NCBI GenBank assembly: GCA_013297745.1
Contig: JAAFIM010000008.1
Location: 1 to 64,000 of the forward strand
Direction: 5' to 3'
Length of the DNA: 64,000 bases
DNA from: Chitinophagales bacterium
Lineage (GTDB): Bacteria > Bacteroidota > Bacteroidia > Chitinophagales > Saprospiraceae
Part shown: positions 24,873 through 33,242 of the stretch, in pieces
Numbering within the stretch: the first letter of the stretch is position 1
Layout of the letters: the number at the start of each line of letters is the position of its first letter
Translations under genes and position numbers: made by a program
Notes under the pieces: generated by a model
What the model saw: the letters and a program-made list of their open reading frames with translations, nothing else
Told to the model about the DNA's origin: nothing
The model's database searches: none

Positions 24873-26018
24873 TTACTCCAATTGTTGATAATAATGCAAG
24901 TTATCCACAGGTTGATTGTGGATAATTTGGTAGAAATCTGCTAAAACCAAATGCGGGCGCAAAATTGCCGATTCAAAAATATCAAAACCGCCATTTGGGG
25001 ACACTTTTTTATGATAACTGAACACTTTTTTGGATTGGAAAGCGGCAAAATCTGCGTATAAAGCGTTGGCTTTTTTCAAATTATCCAAACTTTGGGCTTC
25101 TGATACATTGAGCCAAATATCCGCTTGTTGGGCTTCGGCGTACACTTTTTCAAAAGCAAAAGGCACAGAACCAGCCGTTTTTTGGTTTTTGTACAAATAA
25201 TCCCCGCCAGCGTCAGCTATCAATTTTGCCAAAAAACTTTCGCCACCAGCCACATACCAAATCCCTTCATAAGCCAATCCGGTCAAAACGGTTGGCTTTT
25301 TTTCATTTTTATCAATTTGGGTTTTAATCTGATTGTAGGGAATTTCTACCGAGTCCCGAAATAAAATATCCGCTTTTTGTTGAACTTCATCCCCCAACAA
25401 GGCTGCTACCACTTTCACCCATTCGGCGCGTCCCAAAGGGCTAGTTTCTAAAAATTCGGCTATGTAAAACACGTTTTGTCCCATTTCGCCCAATTTGTTA
25501 GCGGTTTTGGATTCGCTATTCAAACCAAAAACAAGGGTAATATCGGGCGCAGCAGTCAATAATTTCTCATAGCTAAAACTTTGGTCGTTGCCTAAATCTA
25601 TAATTTCGCCTTTCGCTAATTTGTTGAAAATAATTTGATTGTAAATATATTTGCCGTCCGACAAAGCCACTATTTTATCCGTTTGCTGTACAAAATCCAA
25701 CATAGCCACTTGCGCGGTTGAGGTACAAGCTATTTTTTGCACAGGCACGGCTATAGGCAAGGCATCGGGCGGCAGTTTTGGGCGCGGATGTTGGCGCGGA
25801 TAAAGTGCGTATCGGAGGCTTTGGGTTGCATTTGCCCAAGGTTTTTTTATCGTAAGGAGTTGATAATCAGCAAATTTTTCTATACTAAAATTATCCGCGT
25901 ACGATTGGGTAGAATTGGTTTTTTCTACAGCGTTTGGAGATTGACAAGCCCCAAAAAAGAGTAAAAAAAAGCCCGCCAGCCAAAAAGACCTGCGGGGAAA
26001 AGATAAATTTATAATCAT
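24873..26018 (-). CDS. ABC-transporter substrate-binding lipoprotein, BtuF/FepB type
   Basis: About 381 residues from the ATG at 26018 (MIINLSFPRRSF). The lipobox FFGAC gives a lipoprotein. The two-lobed periplasmic binding protein core is shown by KIACTSTAQVAMLDFVQQTDKIVALS, the LLTAAPDITLVFG segment typical of the cluster that binds siderophores, heme or cobalamin, and the second-lobe pattern LAYEGIWYVAGGESFLAKLIADAGG. No permease or ATPase gene is in the window, so the ligand cannot be named; no cobalamin riboswitch was found upstream. It follows the SdiA-regulated-like gene with a 5-bp gap in a minus-strand operon. Longer frames would start at TTG codons inside the upstream gene. Confidence 0.8.
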   Translation of the reverse strand: MIINLSFPRRSFWLAGFFLLFFGACQSPNAVEKTNSTQSYADNFSIEKFADYQLLTIKKPWANATQSLRYALYPRQHPRPKLPPDALPIAVPVQKIACTSTAQVAMLDFVQQTDKIVALSDGKYIYNQIIFNKLAKGEIIDLGNDQSFSYEKLLTAAPDITLVFGLNSESKTANKLGEMGQNVFYIAEFLETSPLGRAEWVKVVAALLGDEVQQKADILFRDSVEIPYNQIKTQIDKNEKKPTVLTGLAYEGIWYVAGGESFLAKLIADAGGDYLYKNQKTAGSVPFAFEKVYAEAQQADIWLNVSEAQSLDNLKKANALYADFAAFQSKKVFSYHKKVSPNGGFDIFESAILRPHLVLADFYQIIHNQPVDNLHYYQQLE

Positions 26019-26023
26019 TGTTG

Positions 26024-27013
26024 TTATTGTTGCCAATTAAATCGCCAAATTTTGGCTGTATTGCCATTAAAACGCCCCTCCGAAGAGATAAACATATCGC
26101 CATTATCGGCAAAAGTTAGCCCTTCAGCTTGTACGAAAATATCTTCGTCGAGTTCGGCAATGTGTAAAAGTTCGTTGTCTTGATTGAATACAAAAATAGC
26201 AAATCCTGTCCCTGCGAGTACGTAAGTATAACCATTTTTGGGATTTATGGCTACTTCTGAGGGCATAAATGGGATAGCTTTAGCTTTCTTGAGCCGCTCC
26301 AATACGGCAGCGTTTTGATAAGCTTGAGGATTTTTTTGTAGATAGTTATTCACTTTTTCCATTGTGAGGGTATAAATTGGCTCTTGGCTAACTTCTTCAT
26401 TCTCAATATCAAAAGCGTAAATAGCGCGATAATCTTTAATTTTTTCGCCAAAAACGGGCGAATTTTTGCAAGCTATCAACAGCCTATTTTTTTCCTTATC
26501 GTAACAAAGCCCCTCCAAATCGTTGTTGTCGTTGAAAGGTAATTTGATAATATCTCGCTTGGGTTTATCGCTTTTCCAATTTTGGATTTTATGCAAAAAA
26601 CCATCCGCTTGTAGCACCCAAATCACATCATTGACCAGCCGCACGGATTCATAATCACCTTTGGGGGCAAAATTTAGCTCTTTTTGCATAGTTCCTGTCT
26701 TTTCGTTTAGAAAATATACAAAACCGCCCTCATCTTGCACCGCCAGAATCCCATTTTCTTTTGTCCATTCTATACCCGAAACCTCCCAAAGTTCTTCGTG
26801 TAGCTCAAAGGTTGCGTCTGGATTTTTGAGATTATAGCTAAAAATAGCTTTGTTGTTGGGGTTAGGGTTGGGGTCTGGTGCTACATTGACCAATTTTTTG
26901 CTGCTGTCGTTGCTGTTTCTTTTCTCATTTTTATAGCTTTGGGCTTGTTTCGGCTCATTTTTACACGCGCCCAAACTTAGCAAAAAGCTAATTCCGTACC
27001 AATAAATTTGCAT
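26024..27013 (-). CDS. SdiA-regulated family beta-propeller lipoprotein
   Basis: 329 residues from the ATG at 27013. The lipobox LLSLGAC places it at a membrane. The mature part has propeller strands such as LWEVSGIEWTKENGILAVQDE, DNNDLEGLCYDKEKNRLLIAC and MPSEVAINPKNGYTYVLAG, and ends with VQAEGLTFADNGDMFISSEG. This is the SdiA-regulated (YjiK-like) family, related to NHL/phytase-like propellers. A ligand or enzymatic role is not established. It lies between the acyltransferase gene and the ABC binding-protein gene on the same strand. An Asp/Pro/Asn linker after the lipobox is a typical outer-membrane lipoprotein spacer. Confidence 0.78.
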   Translation of the reverse strand: MQIYWYGISFLLSLGACKNEPKQAQSYKNEKRNSNDSSKKLVNVAPDPNPNPNNKAIFSYNLKNPDATFELHEELWEVSGIEWTKENGILAVQDEGGFVYFLNEKTGTMQKELNFAPKGDYESVRLVNDVIWVLQADGFLHKIQNWKSDKPKRDIIKLPFNDNNDLEGLCYDKEKNRLLIACKNSPVFGEKIKDYRAIYAFDIENEEVSQEPIYTLTMEKVNNYLQKNPQAYQNAAVLERLKKAKAIPFMPSEVAINPKNGYTYVLAGTGFAIFVFNQDNELLHIAELDEDIFVQAEGLTFADNGDMFISSEGRFNGNTAKIWRFNWQQ

Positions 27014-27082
27014 AATAAACAAAAGCGTTTGGAGTGATTGAAATATCGTTTGGGCTGTACAAAAGCAGTGCCAAACTTTTTT

Positions 27083-27694
27083 TTAGGGCTGTGCGGGGTC
27101 GTTTTGCGCTGGATTATTGGGCAAATATCGCACATCTAACGAAAATTTTTCAGGAAACTTAGCCGCTTTATTCGCATAAAAAGCCATAATTTCGCGCATA
27201 TCCGCTTCAAAATTACCGCTTGGATAAATCATTTTGCCTATGCCCGCAATTTTCTTTTTATAATCTAAATATCCCAATGCTATAGGCACTTGGGCTTTTA
27301 GCGCTGTATAATAAAACCCCGTTTTCCACTCTGTACGCAAGGAGCGCGAGCCTTCAGGGGGGATAATCACCGCCAACTGTTCGTATTTTGGGTACAAATC
27401 GGCTATAGCATCCACCATTGATTGACGTTCTTCGCCCGCTTTTTTGGGGCTGCGGTCTATGCCTATGCCGCCTGTCATACGGATAAACCAACCCAAAGGA
27501 AAACGCAACCATTCTTTTTTAATCGTGTAACGCATCGTTACCCCTAGCATTTTCATCGCTGCTACCGTAATCGGTTGGTCCCAATTGGACGTGTGGGGAG
27601 CTGCTACCAGCACACATTTCGCCTTTGCTGCTTCGGGAACGATGGGGTCTATTTTCCATCGGATTATCCACATAAATAATTTAGCCAGCCACAT
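27083..27694 (-). CDS. 1-acyl-glycerol-3-phosphate acyltransferase-like (PlsC family)
   Basis: 203 residues. The catalytic HxxxxD motif is HTSNWD (about residues 34-39). The second substrate-binding block is IIPPEGSRS (about 112-120), in the place of the usual FPEGTRS. A hydrophobic N-terminus (MWLAKLFMWII) can seat it on the inner membrane. Enzymes of this family acylate lysophosphatidic acid or other lyso-lipids. The short length and the PPEGSRS block are closer to the small homologues found outside the main plsC than to plsC itself, so the acceptor is not certain. It is the first gene of the minus-strand operon with the SdiA-like and ABC binding-protein genes. Confidence 0.82.
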   Translation of the reverse strand: MWLAKLFMWIIRWKIDPIVPEAAKAKCVLVAAPHTSNWDQPITVAAMKMLGVTMRYTIKKEWLRFPLGWFIRMTGGIGIDRSPKKAGEERQSMVDAIADLYPKYEQLAVIIPPEGSRSLRTEWKTGFYYTALKAQVPIALGYLDYKKKIAGIGKMIYPSGNFEADMREIMAFYANKAAKFPEKFSLDVRYLPNNPAQNDPAQP

Positions 27695-27696
27695 AT

Positions 27697-27738
27697 TTAG
27701 TTGTTAGTGATTAGTTGTTAGTGATTAGTTGTTAGTGA
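27697..27738. repeat. 14-bp tandem repeat TTAGTTGTTAGTGA (three copies)
   Basis: Three exact copies in a row (27697-27710, 27711-27724, 27725-27738), then a partial one. The heptamer TTAGTTG recurs as its complement CAACTAA at 28180-28202, on the other side of element A1, and at 53266-53343. Confidence 0.85.
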
Positions 27739-27782
27739 TTAGTTATAAGTTATGAGTGGTTATTATTAGTAGTTGGTTATGA

Positions 27783-28140
27783 CTGGAGTTACGCTTGAGT
27801 TATTTTGTAATAAAGGTCAAGTTGGAAAGCTAAATTTTCGCCGTGCGACGCCAAAACCAGCGTATGTCGCGGAAAGACGACCAACCGAGCGCAGCGAGGG
27901 CAGCAGCTTTTTTGCATAGCAAAAAACGTCGGCTTGTAGCGACGGTTTTGCGCTTTTGGCGGAATGAAATGAAGCAAAATAAGCAAAAACGCCTTTTTGG
28001 CGTTGGCTTTTTTGGTACTTTTTTGCCATCAAAAAAGTACGAAAAATAAATTTTTTAGGCGTAAGCCGTCAAAAAAATTTCTAACTTATTTAATTTTTAG
28101 TTTTTTTTGTACTAAAATAAAGCCTCAAGCGTAACTCCAG
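27783..28140. mobile_element. Element A1, non-coding inverted-repeat element (MITE-like)
   Basis: 358 bp bounded by CTGGAGTTACGCTTGAG and CTCAAGCGTAACTCCAG (17 perfect bp, or 18 including one outer base each side). The direct repeat TTATGA flanks it (27777-27782 and 28141-28146), consistent with a target-site duplication. The interior has no credible gene. Its segment 27834-27926 recurs, inverted and with a single mismatch by eye, in element A2 at about 30687-30772. It contains the shared module of a GTACTTTTT hairpin and the GGCGTAAGCC motif at 28014-28070. No transposase is in the window, so movement must depend on a gene elsewhere. Confidence 0.75.
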
Positions 28141-28179
28141 TTATGAGTAATTTTTTGATATAATAATTTTTTTTATAAA

Positions 28180-28202
28180 ACAACTAACAACTAACAACTA
28201 AC
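28180..28202. repeat. CAACTAA heptamer repeat, three copies
   Basis: Three tandem copies of CAACTAA plus a partial. They are complementary to the TTAGTTG repeats at 27697-27738, so together they form an inverted repeat around element A1. Confidence 0.75.
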
Positions 28203-28208
28203 CACCAT

Positions 28209-28547
28209 TTAATTAATTTTAAATCCCATATTGCGTCCCACTTGTGGGCATTGGTCTCTAATTTCGCGCACCAGCGCATCGTAAAATTTTATAGAATCAG
28301 AAGCTTGTTCTAATTTTATTTTATCTGTACCCAAGCATTTTTCAAAATCTTTTTTTGCTGATTCATAATGAGCAGGGCTCAATCTGCCCATTGTGCGCTG
28401 GGTTTCCAATTCCGAAAGCTCTGTAGCGCAGGTACAAAATTTTTGGGCGTAATAAGCTACCGTTTTTTCTTTATTGGTCATAAAAAAAGCGGCTATTAAG
28501 GCTATAGCGATTAAACCCAAACCTCCATAAATATATTTTTTATTCAT
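28209..28547 (-). CDS. Small membrane-anchored protein, unknown
   Basis: 112 residues. One N-terminal membrane helix (MNKKYIYGGLGLIAIALIAAFFM), then a helical domain with two Cys close together (KFCTCATELSEL), a third in FEKCLG and a fourth in DQCPQVG. This spacing suggests a pair of disulfides in a periplasmic helical hairpin. It follows yidD after 34 bp on the same strand, so it is probably the third gene of the rnpA-yidD transcript. No family was recognised. Confidence 0.65.
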   Translation of the reverse strand: MNKKYIYGGLGLIAIALIAAFFMTNKEKTVAYYAQKFCTCATELSELETQRTMGRLSPAHYESAKKDFEKCLGTDKIKLEQASDSIKFYDALVREIRDQCPQVGRNMGFKIN

Positions 28548-28580
28548 TATTTTATGTTTAAATAGATGATAATTAACGAT

Positions 28581-28847
28581 TTATGGCACAGGGTCGTGTC
28601 CGTGTCCGCCCCAAGGATGGCAACTCAAGATGCGTTTGGCTGCCAAATAACCCCCTTTGAAAGCGCCATATTTTTGGATAGCTTCCATACTATAACGCGA
28701 ACAAGTGGGCGTATAACGACAAGCAGAAGGCAACCAAGGGCGGATACAAAGTTGATATATTTTTATCAATAGGCGAAAAACTAAGCCTATCAAATAACCC
28801 AAAGCCGAATAAATAGCCACGAACGGGAAAAGGAGATATTTTATCAT
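28581..28847 (-). CDS. yidD: Membrane protein insertion efficiency factor YidD
   Basis: 88 residues from the ATG at 28847. The signature [15 protein letters not shown] with the Cys pair, and the downstream [20 protein letters not shown], define the YidD (DUF37) family. It helps YidC insert inner-membrane proteins. An amphipathic N-terminal helix precedes the signature. The ATG overlaps the rnpA stop as ATGA (28844-28847), the arrangement seen in many bacteria. The longer open frame would start at a TTG inside rnpA. Confidence 0.93.
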   Translation of the reverse strand: MIKYLLFPFVAIYSALGYLIGLVFRLLIKIYQLCIRPWLPSACRYTPTCSRYSMEAIQKYGAFKGGYLAAKRILSCHPWGGHGHDPVP

Positions 28848-29233
28848 TGATTGAATTGAAGGCAAAGTTTATCCAATAAATGCAACATTTTAGTTTTTAA
28901 TAAGACTAAGTTGGGCAGTTCATCCCCGCCAAAAAACCACAAACAGATTAGATTTTTGCCCTTTTTTTGTAATATATTCTGCAAATTTTGGCGATGCAGG
29001 CGGTAAATTTCGCGCATTTGTCGCTTAATTCGGTTGCGTTTATTGGCGCGTTTAAATTTTTTTTTGGGAACACTAAAAGCTGCTTGACACAACAAATGCG
29101 CGTCTTCTGTAGCAGGCAATTCCAACCAAAACAAGCGCACAGGATAAGCCCCAAGGCTTTGTTTTTGGGTAAAAAGTTGTTGGATAAGTTTTTGTTTTTT
29201 CAGCCGTTCCCATTGGGGGAATTTTAAGTCCAT
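28844..29233 (-). CDS. rnpA: Ribonuclease P protein component
   Basis: 129 residues. The basic RNR-type motif is [20 protein letters not shown] (about 63-82), the RNA-binding signature of RnpA. The N-terminus [21 protein letters not shown] is also typical. The protein binds the catalytic RNA of RNase P and aids removal of tRNA 5' leaders. The start at 29233 is fixed by the promoter box at 29249-29256; the frame extending to 29251 would begin inside that box. It is followed by yidD through an ATGA overlap. The neighbouring rpmH is not in this window. Confidence 0.92.
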   Translation of the reverse strand: MDLKFPQWERLKKQKLIQQLFTQKQSLGAYPVRLFWLELPATEDAHLLCQAAFSVPKKKFKRANKRNRIKRQMREIYRLHRQNLQNILQKKGKNLICLWFFGGDELPNLVLLKTKMLHLLDKLCLQFNQ

Positions 29234-29248
29234 ATTTTTTATTTGGCG

Positions 29249-29256
29249 CAAAGATA
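29249..29256 (-). promoter_or_regulatory. -7 promoter box (TATCTTTG) of rnpA-yidD
   Basis: An exact TAnnTTTG match on the minus strand, 16 bp before the rnpA ATG. Confidence 0.7.
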
Positions 29257-29359
29257 GCTAATTTACAAAAAATTATCTTTATTTTACCCCAAAGCTATGT
29301 TTTTAACCATATTTTTAACCATATTTTGATAAAAAAATATCTAATGCCCAATTTTTTTA

Positions 29360-29367
29360 TATTTTTG
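29360..29367 (+). promoter_or_regulatory. -7 promoter box (TATTTTTG) of the EEP hydrolase gene
   Basis: An exact TAnnTTTG match 35 bp before the ATG at 29402. Confidence 0.55.
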
Positions 29368-29401
29368 TGCCCAATTTTATACAAAAAAAAGCAAACAGTT
29401 T

Positions 29402-30421
29402 ATGCAGCAAAAAAACAATGTGTTTAGAATTGGCAGTTTTAATCTGCTTAATTTAGTCTTGCCCGAACATACTTACTACGGCAAAAAATCTTATACAAAA
29501 GAAGATTTTGCCCAAAAAAAATCTTGGATAAATCGTCAGTTGCTCAATATGCAAGCTGATGTGGTGGGATTTCAAGAAATTTTTCACCAAGAAGCCCTCA
29601 TTGAGGTTTTAAAAGATTGCCCCCGTTTTAAAGGCGGCACACAACTTATAGTAGCTGACCCCAACGGAGAACGCCCATCTGTGGGTTTGGTATCTCGTTT
29701 TCCGATTAAAGATTATTCAGTGATACATTCTTTTCCCGAACAGTTGGAAATCAATGGGGTTGTTTTGCCTTTTACTGAATTTAGCCGCCCTGTGCTCAAA
29801 GCACGGTTGGAGCTTAGCGAAACTCAAGATATTATTGTATTCGTGGCGCATCTCAAGTCTAAGCGGCCTATGTTTGGGGCGGACGACAATCAAAACAATC
29901 CTTTGGAGTTGGCCAAAGCACAGGCTTGTGCTTTAATGGTTCGAGCTGCTGAAGCTTATGCCTTGCGCGCTCATATTATGGCTGAATTATTGAACCGCGA
30001 TACAGCGGTGGTGGTGATGGGCGATTTCAACGATACGCACACTTCTGTGACGACCCAGCTAATTTCTGGCGAGCCACCTTTCCGTTTTTTGCCTATGGAA
30101 AAGAAACTAAGCCAATGGGATACTTTGTTGTATCACGTCAAAGATATACAATCGCGTTTATCTTACCAAGACACATATTATACCCATATCCACAACGGAC
30201 ACCACGAAAGTTTAGACCACATTATGGTTAGTCAAGAGTTGGTTTCGGAAAATCCCAAAAGTATGGGCAAGGTTGCTTTTGTCAAAGTATTTAACGACCA
30301 TTTGATAGACGAAACGTTGAGTTTTGACCGTATTCCTTGTTGGCAATCCGACCACGCTCAAGTGGTGGCTACGTTAGAGATGCGCCAAGATGTGCGTTTT
30401 AGCAATAAAATTAATTTATAA
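29402..30421 (+). CDS. Endonuclease/exonuclease/phosphatase family protein
   Basis: 339 residues without a signal peptide. The EEP fold is shown by RIGSFNLLNLVLPE at the N-terminus (Asn metal ligand), DVVGFQEIF (metal-binding Glu, about 57), VVVMGDFNDTHTS (Asp and Asn, about 205) and WQSDHAQVVATLEM (catalytic Asp-His, about 320). The family includes DNA repair nucleases and phosphoinositide or sphingomyelin phosphatases, so the substrate is open. The gene ends with TAA at 30419-30421, immediately at the left edge of element A2: the bases TTTATAA containing this stop recur at the far end of the element. Confidence 0.85.
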   Translation: MQQKNNVFRIGSFNLLNLVLPEHTYYGKKSYTKEDFAQKKSWINRQLLNMQADVVGFQEIFHQEALIEVLKDCPRFKGGTQLIVADPNGERPSVGLVSRFPIKDYSVIHSFPEQLEINGVVLPFTEFSRPVLKARLELSETQDIIVFVAHLKSKRPMFGADDNQNNPLELAKAQACALMVRAAEAYALRAHIMAELLNRDTAVVVMGDFNDTHTSVTTQLISGEPPFRFLPMEKKLSQWDTLLYHVKDIQSRLSYQDTYYTHIHNGHHESLDHIMVSQELVSENPKSMGKVAFVKVFNDHLIDETLSFDRIPCWQSDHAQVVATLEMRQDVRFSNKINL

Positions 30422-30818
30422 CTGGAGTTACGCTTGAGGTTTAAATTTAGTACAAAACAGCTGTAACGTTAAATTGGGTAGAAATTTTTTTGACGGCTTA
30501 CGCCTAAAAAATTTATTTTTATTACTTTTTTGGTGGCAAAAAAGTAACCAAAAAAGCCAACGCCAACGGCGAAGCCCTCCCGTAAGGAAAAAGGCGTTTT
30601 TGCTTGTATTTTCTACGAAAATAAGCGCAAAACCGTCGCTACAAGCCGACGTTTCCTTCGGGAGGGCTTCGCCGTGTTTGCTATGCAAAAAAGCTACTGC
30701 CCTCGCTGCGCTCGGTTGGTCGTCTTTCCGCGACATACGCTGGTTTTGGCGTCGCACGGCGAAAATTTAGATTTTGTATTTAATTTTTATCAAACAAATA
30801 GCTGAAGCGTAACTCCAG
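30422..30818. mobile_element. Element A2, second copy of the inverted-repeat element
   Basis: 397 bp between CTGGAGTTACGCTTGAG and GCGTAACTCCAG, in the opposite orientation to A1. TTTATAA flanks it on both sides (30415-30421 and 30819-30825), consistent with a target duplication. It differs from A1 by two insertions of a roughly 20-nt sequence with the core CGGCGAAGCCCTCCC, at 30567-30582 and, inverted, at 30659-30674. The rest of the spacer up to 30888 holds only short A/T-rich sequence. Open frames in the element are shared artefacts of the repeat and not genes. Confidence 0.78.
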
Positions 30819-30888
30819 TTTATAAATAAATCCTTTTTTCTAACAACAACGTTTTAAATAAAGCGTTGTTTTTTTTTATCCAAATGCT

Positions 30889-32970
30889 ATGAACAAACAT
30901 TTTTTTATACTTGTTTATCTGTTTTTTGCCCACTTTGCGCAAGCTCAATACGTTTATAAACCCGAAAATGTGCAGATAGCCCGCGATAGTTTTGGTGTGC
31001 CGCATATTTATGGCAAAACTGATGCAGATGCAGCTTATGGTTTGGCTTGGGCGCATTGTGAAGATGCTTTTAAGTTGATACAATATCAATTGTTGGCAGC
31101 GCGGGGGCGTTTGGCCGAAGTCAAAGGTAAAGAAGGGGCTATTTTTGATTATATGCGTACTTTTTTTCAGGTAGATACTTTGGTGAGAAATAATTATGAT
31201 AAGATGCTGTCAGCTGACTACAGAAAAATAATAGCGGCTTATACACAAGCCGCAAATGATTTTGCCCGCACTCATCCCAAGCAAGTTTTATTAAAAAAGG
31301 TTTTTCCCGTAACGCCTCAAGATGTGGTGATAGGTTATACACTCAACAACATACTGATAGGTGGAGCAGGTTTGGATTTGTTGGCTTTAAGCAAAAATAT
31401 AACCCACGAATTTACCCATTTGACAAGTACAGGTTCTAACAGTTTGACCATATCGCCCAATCGCACTGAAGACAATAAGGCTTGGTTATTGATTAATTCG
31501 CATCAACCCATAGCAGGAGAATTTTCTTGGTACGAAGCCCATATCAATAGCGAAGAGGGTTGGAATTTTATAGGCGGTTTATTTGCTGGGGGGATAACTG
31601 GTTTTGTGGGCTGCAATCCTCATTTGGGTTGGGCGCATACCACCAATTATCATCAATTTGGGGATATTTATAAGCTAAAAATTTCCAAAAATAAAAAACG
31701 TTATTATTATGATAATGAATGGCAAAAATTTAGTTATACCAAAGCCCGCCTCAAGGTAAAAATTGGCATACTAAAAATTCGCGTCAATAAAAAAATTCCT
31801 ATTTGTGATTATGGTACAGTATTTAAGACCAAATATGGTTTTTATGCGCTTCGTCATCCTGCTGCTATGGATATACGCGCTGGCGAGCAATGGTTTCGTA
31901 TGAATAAAGCGCGCAATTTTGCCGAGTTTGAGTCTGCTATCAAAATGCAAGGTTTATGCCTTTTTAATGTCAATTATGCAGACACAGCAGGCAATATCTA
32001 TTTTATCTCCGAAGGCAAAATTCCCCAACGCGATAGTTTTAAAAATGGCAAACAGTTGTCTTGGACTAAGCCTATAGATGGCACTTCTTCCGACTACAAA
32101 TGGACAACTTTACTACCTTATGAGCGAAAAGTACAATACTTCAACCCCAAAGCGGGATTTTTGTACAACTGCAACGGTACGCCGCTCAAAGCGACAGGTT
32201 ATGACGAAAATAGTAAAGAAAATTATATCGGCATACAAACTTTTGATTTCAACCGAAACGAATACTACGGGCGCGTACTGAACGAAAAACAGGGGCGGTT
32301 TAGCTGGCAAGAGTTTTTGGAGATAAAATATAATACTTGTTATGAAAAAAATGGCGCTTATGCGCGTAATTTTGCAGTTTTGTTCCAATTGCAGCCCGAA
32401 AAATATCCAGATATTGCGGATATGATAACCTTACTAAAACAATGGGATTGGTGCGGAAAAGCAGATAATCGCCCTGCAGCAGTGGCTATGCTTACACATC
32501 ATTTTATCTCACAAAAATCGGGTATCTCTTTTTCTTTGCTTATGATACAAAAAACGGTAATTTCTGAACAGCAAGCTGTAGAGGGTATTCGCGAAGCCAA
32601 AAAATACCTGCTCAAGTATCACAAAACTATAGATGTCGCGCTGGGAGAGGTGCAGCGGCTTGCGCGTGCGGACAAATCTTTTCCCATAGATGGTTTGTTT
32701 GAAACCTCGCGCGCTGCCGAGATGGATTTTGACAAAAAACGGCGGCGTATGGTTATGGGTAGAGGTGATGGTTATTATCAATTGGCCAAATTTTCCCAAT
32801 CTGGGGTAGAACTGCAAACTATTTCTCCTTATGGGGCTTCTACTCATCCCAAAAGCCTTCATTATACAGACCAAATGCAAATGTTTAGCAGCCACCAAAC
32901 CAAAACGATGTCTTTTGATAAAAATACAGTGCTAAAAAATGCGCTAAAAATCTATTCTCCAGCTCCATAG
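30889..32970 (+). CDS. Penicillin acylase family (acylase/amidohydrolase, Ntn-hydrolase)
   Basis: 693 residues. A signal peptide (MNKHFFILVYLFFAHFAQA) is followed by the alpha-chain start VQIARDSFGVPHIYGKTDADA, characteristic of the family. The beta-chain nucleophile is the Ser in TGSNSLTISPNRT at about residue 186. The stretch SHQPIAGEFSWYEAHI supports substrate-pocket identity. Family members mature by autoproteolysis before the Ser and hydrolyse amides such as beta-lactam side chains or N-acyl-homoserine lactones. The substrate here is unknown; the position and signal suggest periplasmic or exported action. It is a single-gene unit between two repeat-filled spacers. Confidence 0.87.
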   Translation: MNKHFFILVYLFFAHFAQAQYVYKPENVQIARDSFGVPHIYGKTDADAAYGLAWAHCEDAFKLIQYQLLAARGRLAEVKGKEGAIFDYMRTFFQVDTLVRNNYDKMLSADYRKIIAAYTQAANDFARTHPKQVLLKKVFPVTPQDVVIGYTLNNILIGGAGLDLLALSKNITHEFTHLTSTGSNSLTISPNRTEDNKAWLLINSHQPIAGEFSWYEAHINSEEGWNFIGGLFAGGITGFVGCNPHLGWAHTTNYHQFGDIYKLKISKNKKRYYYDNEWQKFSYTKARLKVKIGILKIRVNKKIPICDYGTVFKTKYGFYALRHPAAMDIRAGEQWFRMNKARNFAEFESAIKMQGLCLFNVNYADTAGNIYFISEGKIPQRDSFKNGKQLSWTKPIDGTSSDYKWTTLLPYERKVQYFNPKAGFLYNCNGTPLKATGYDENSKENYIGIQTFDFNRNEYYGRVLNEKQGRFSWQEFLEIKYNTCYEKNGAYARNFAVLFQLQPEKYPDIADMITLLKQWDWCGKADNRPAAVAMLTHHFISQKSGISFSLLMIQKTVISEQQAVEGIREAKKYLLKYHKTIDVALGEVQRLARADKSFPIDGLFETSRAAEMDFDKKRRRMVMGRGDGYYQLAKFSQSGVELQTISPYGASTHPKSLHYTDQMQMFSSHQTKTMSFDKNTVLKNALKIYSPAP

Positions 32971-33019
32971 TTTAAATTTGGCATTATTTTTGTTTAGAAA
33001 TTTTTAATATTTAAGTTTT

Positions 33020-33208
33020 AAGTTGTTTAGTATTAAAGTTAGCTCACGGATTTGACGGGTTTTACAGATATGCACGGATTTATTTTTCGTTTTTTTTAGT
33101 TTTAAATCCGTAAAATTGGAATTGTTTTATAAAAAAATCGGTGTTAACCTGTTTTATCCGTCAAATCCGTGAGCTATTTTTTGTATTTTTTGAATACTAA
33201 ACGACTTC
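33020..33208. repeat. Element C/D, nested inverted repeats
   Basis: The outer ends AAGTTGTTTAGTATT (33020-33034) and AATACTAAACGACTTC (33193-33208) are inverted repeats. Inside lies a 135-bp unit (33041-33175) with perfect 18-bp ends AGCTCACGGATTTGACGG / CCGTCAAATCCGTGAGCT. It contains no gene. It fills nearly the entire gap between the acylase gene and the BatD-like gene. The outer ends recur around elements B1 and B2 and before 63031. Confidence 0.75.
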
Positions 33209-33242
33209 ATTTTCATTCACACTTTTTTATTTATTATTTTAT

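Noticed and set aside
24873-27694. Cobalamin riboswitch before the ABC binding-protein operon
   Set aside because: No B12-box-like or conserved riboswitch structure was recognisable; the upstream region is heptamer repeats and element A1.
27843-28049. Open frame inside element A1 that begins MRRQNQRMSRKDDQPSAARA, with a near-identical beginning in A2 at 30428-30757 on the other strand
   Set aside because: The shared beginning comes from the repeat itself. The frames diverge after it, have biased composition and end at unrelated places.
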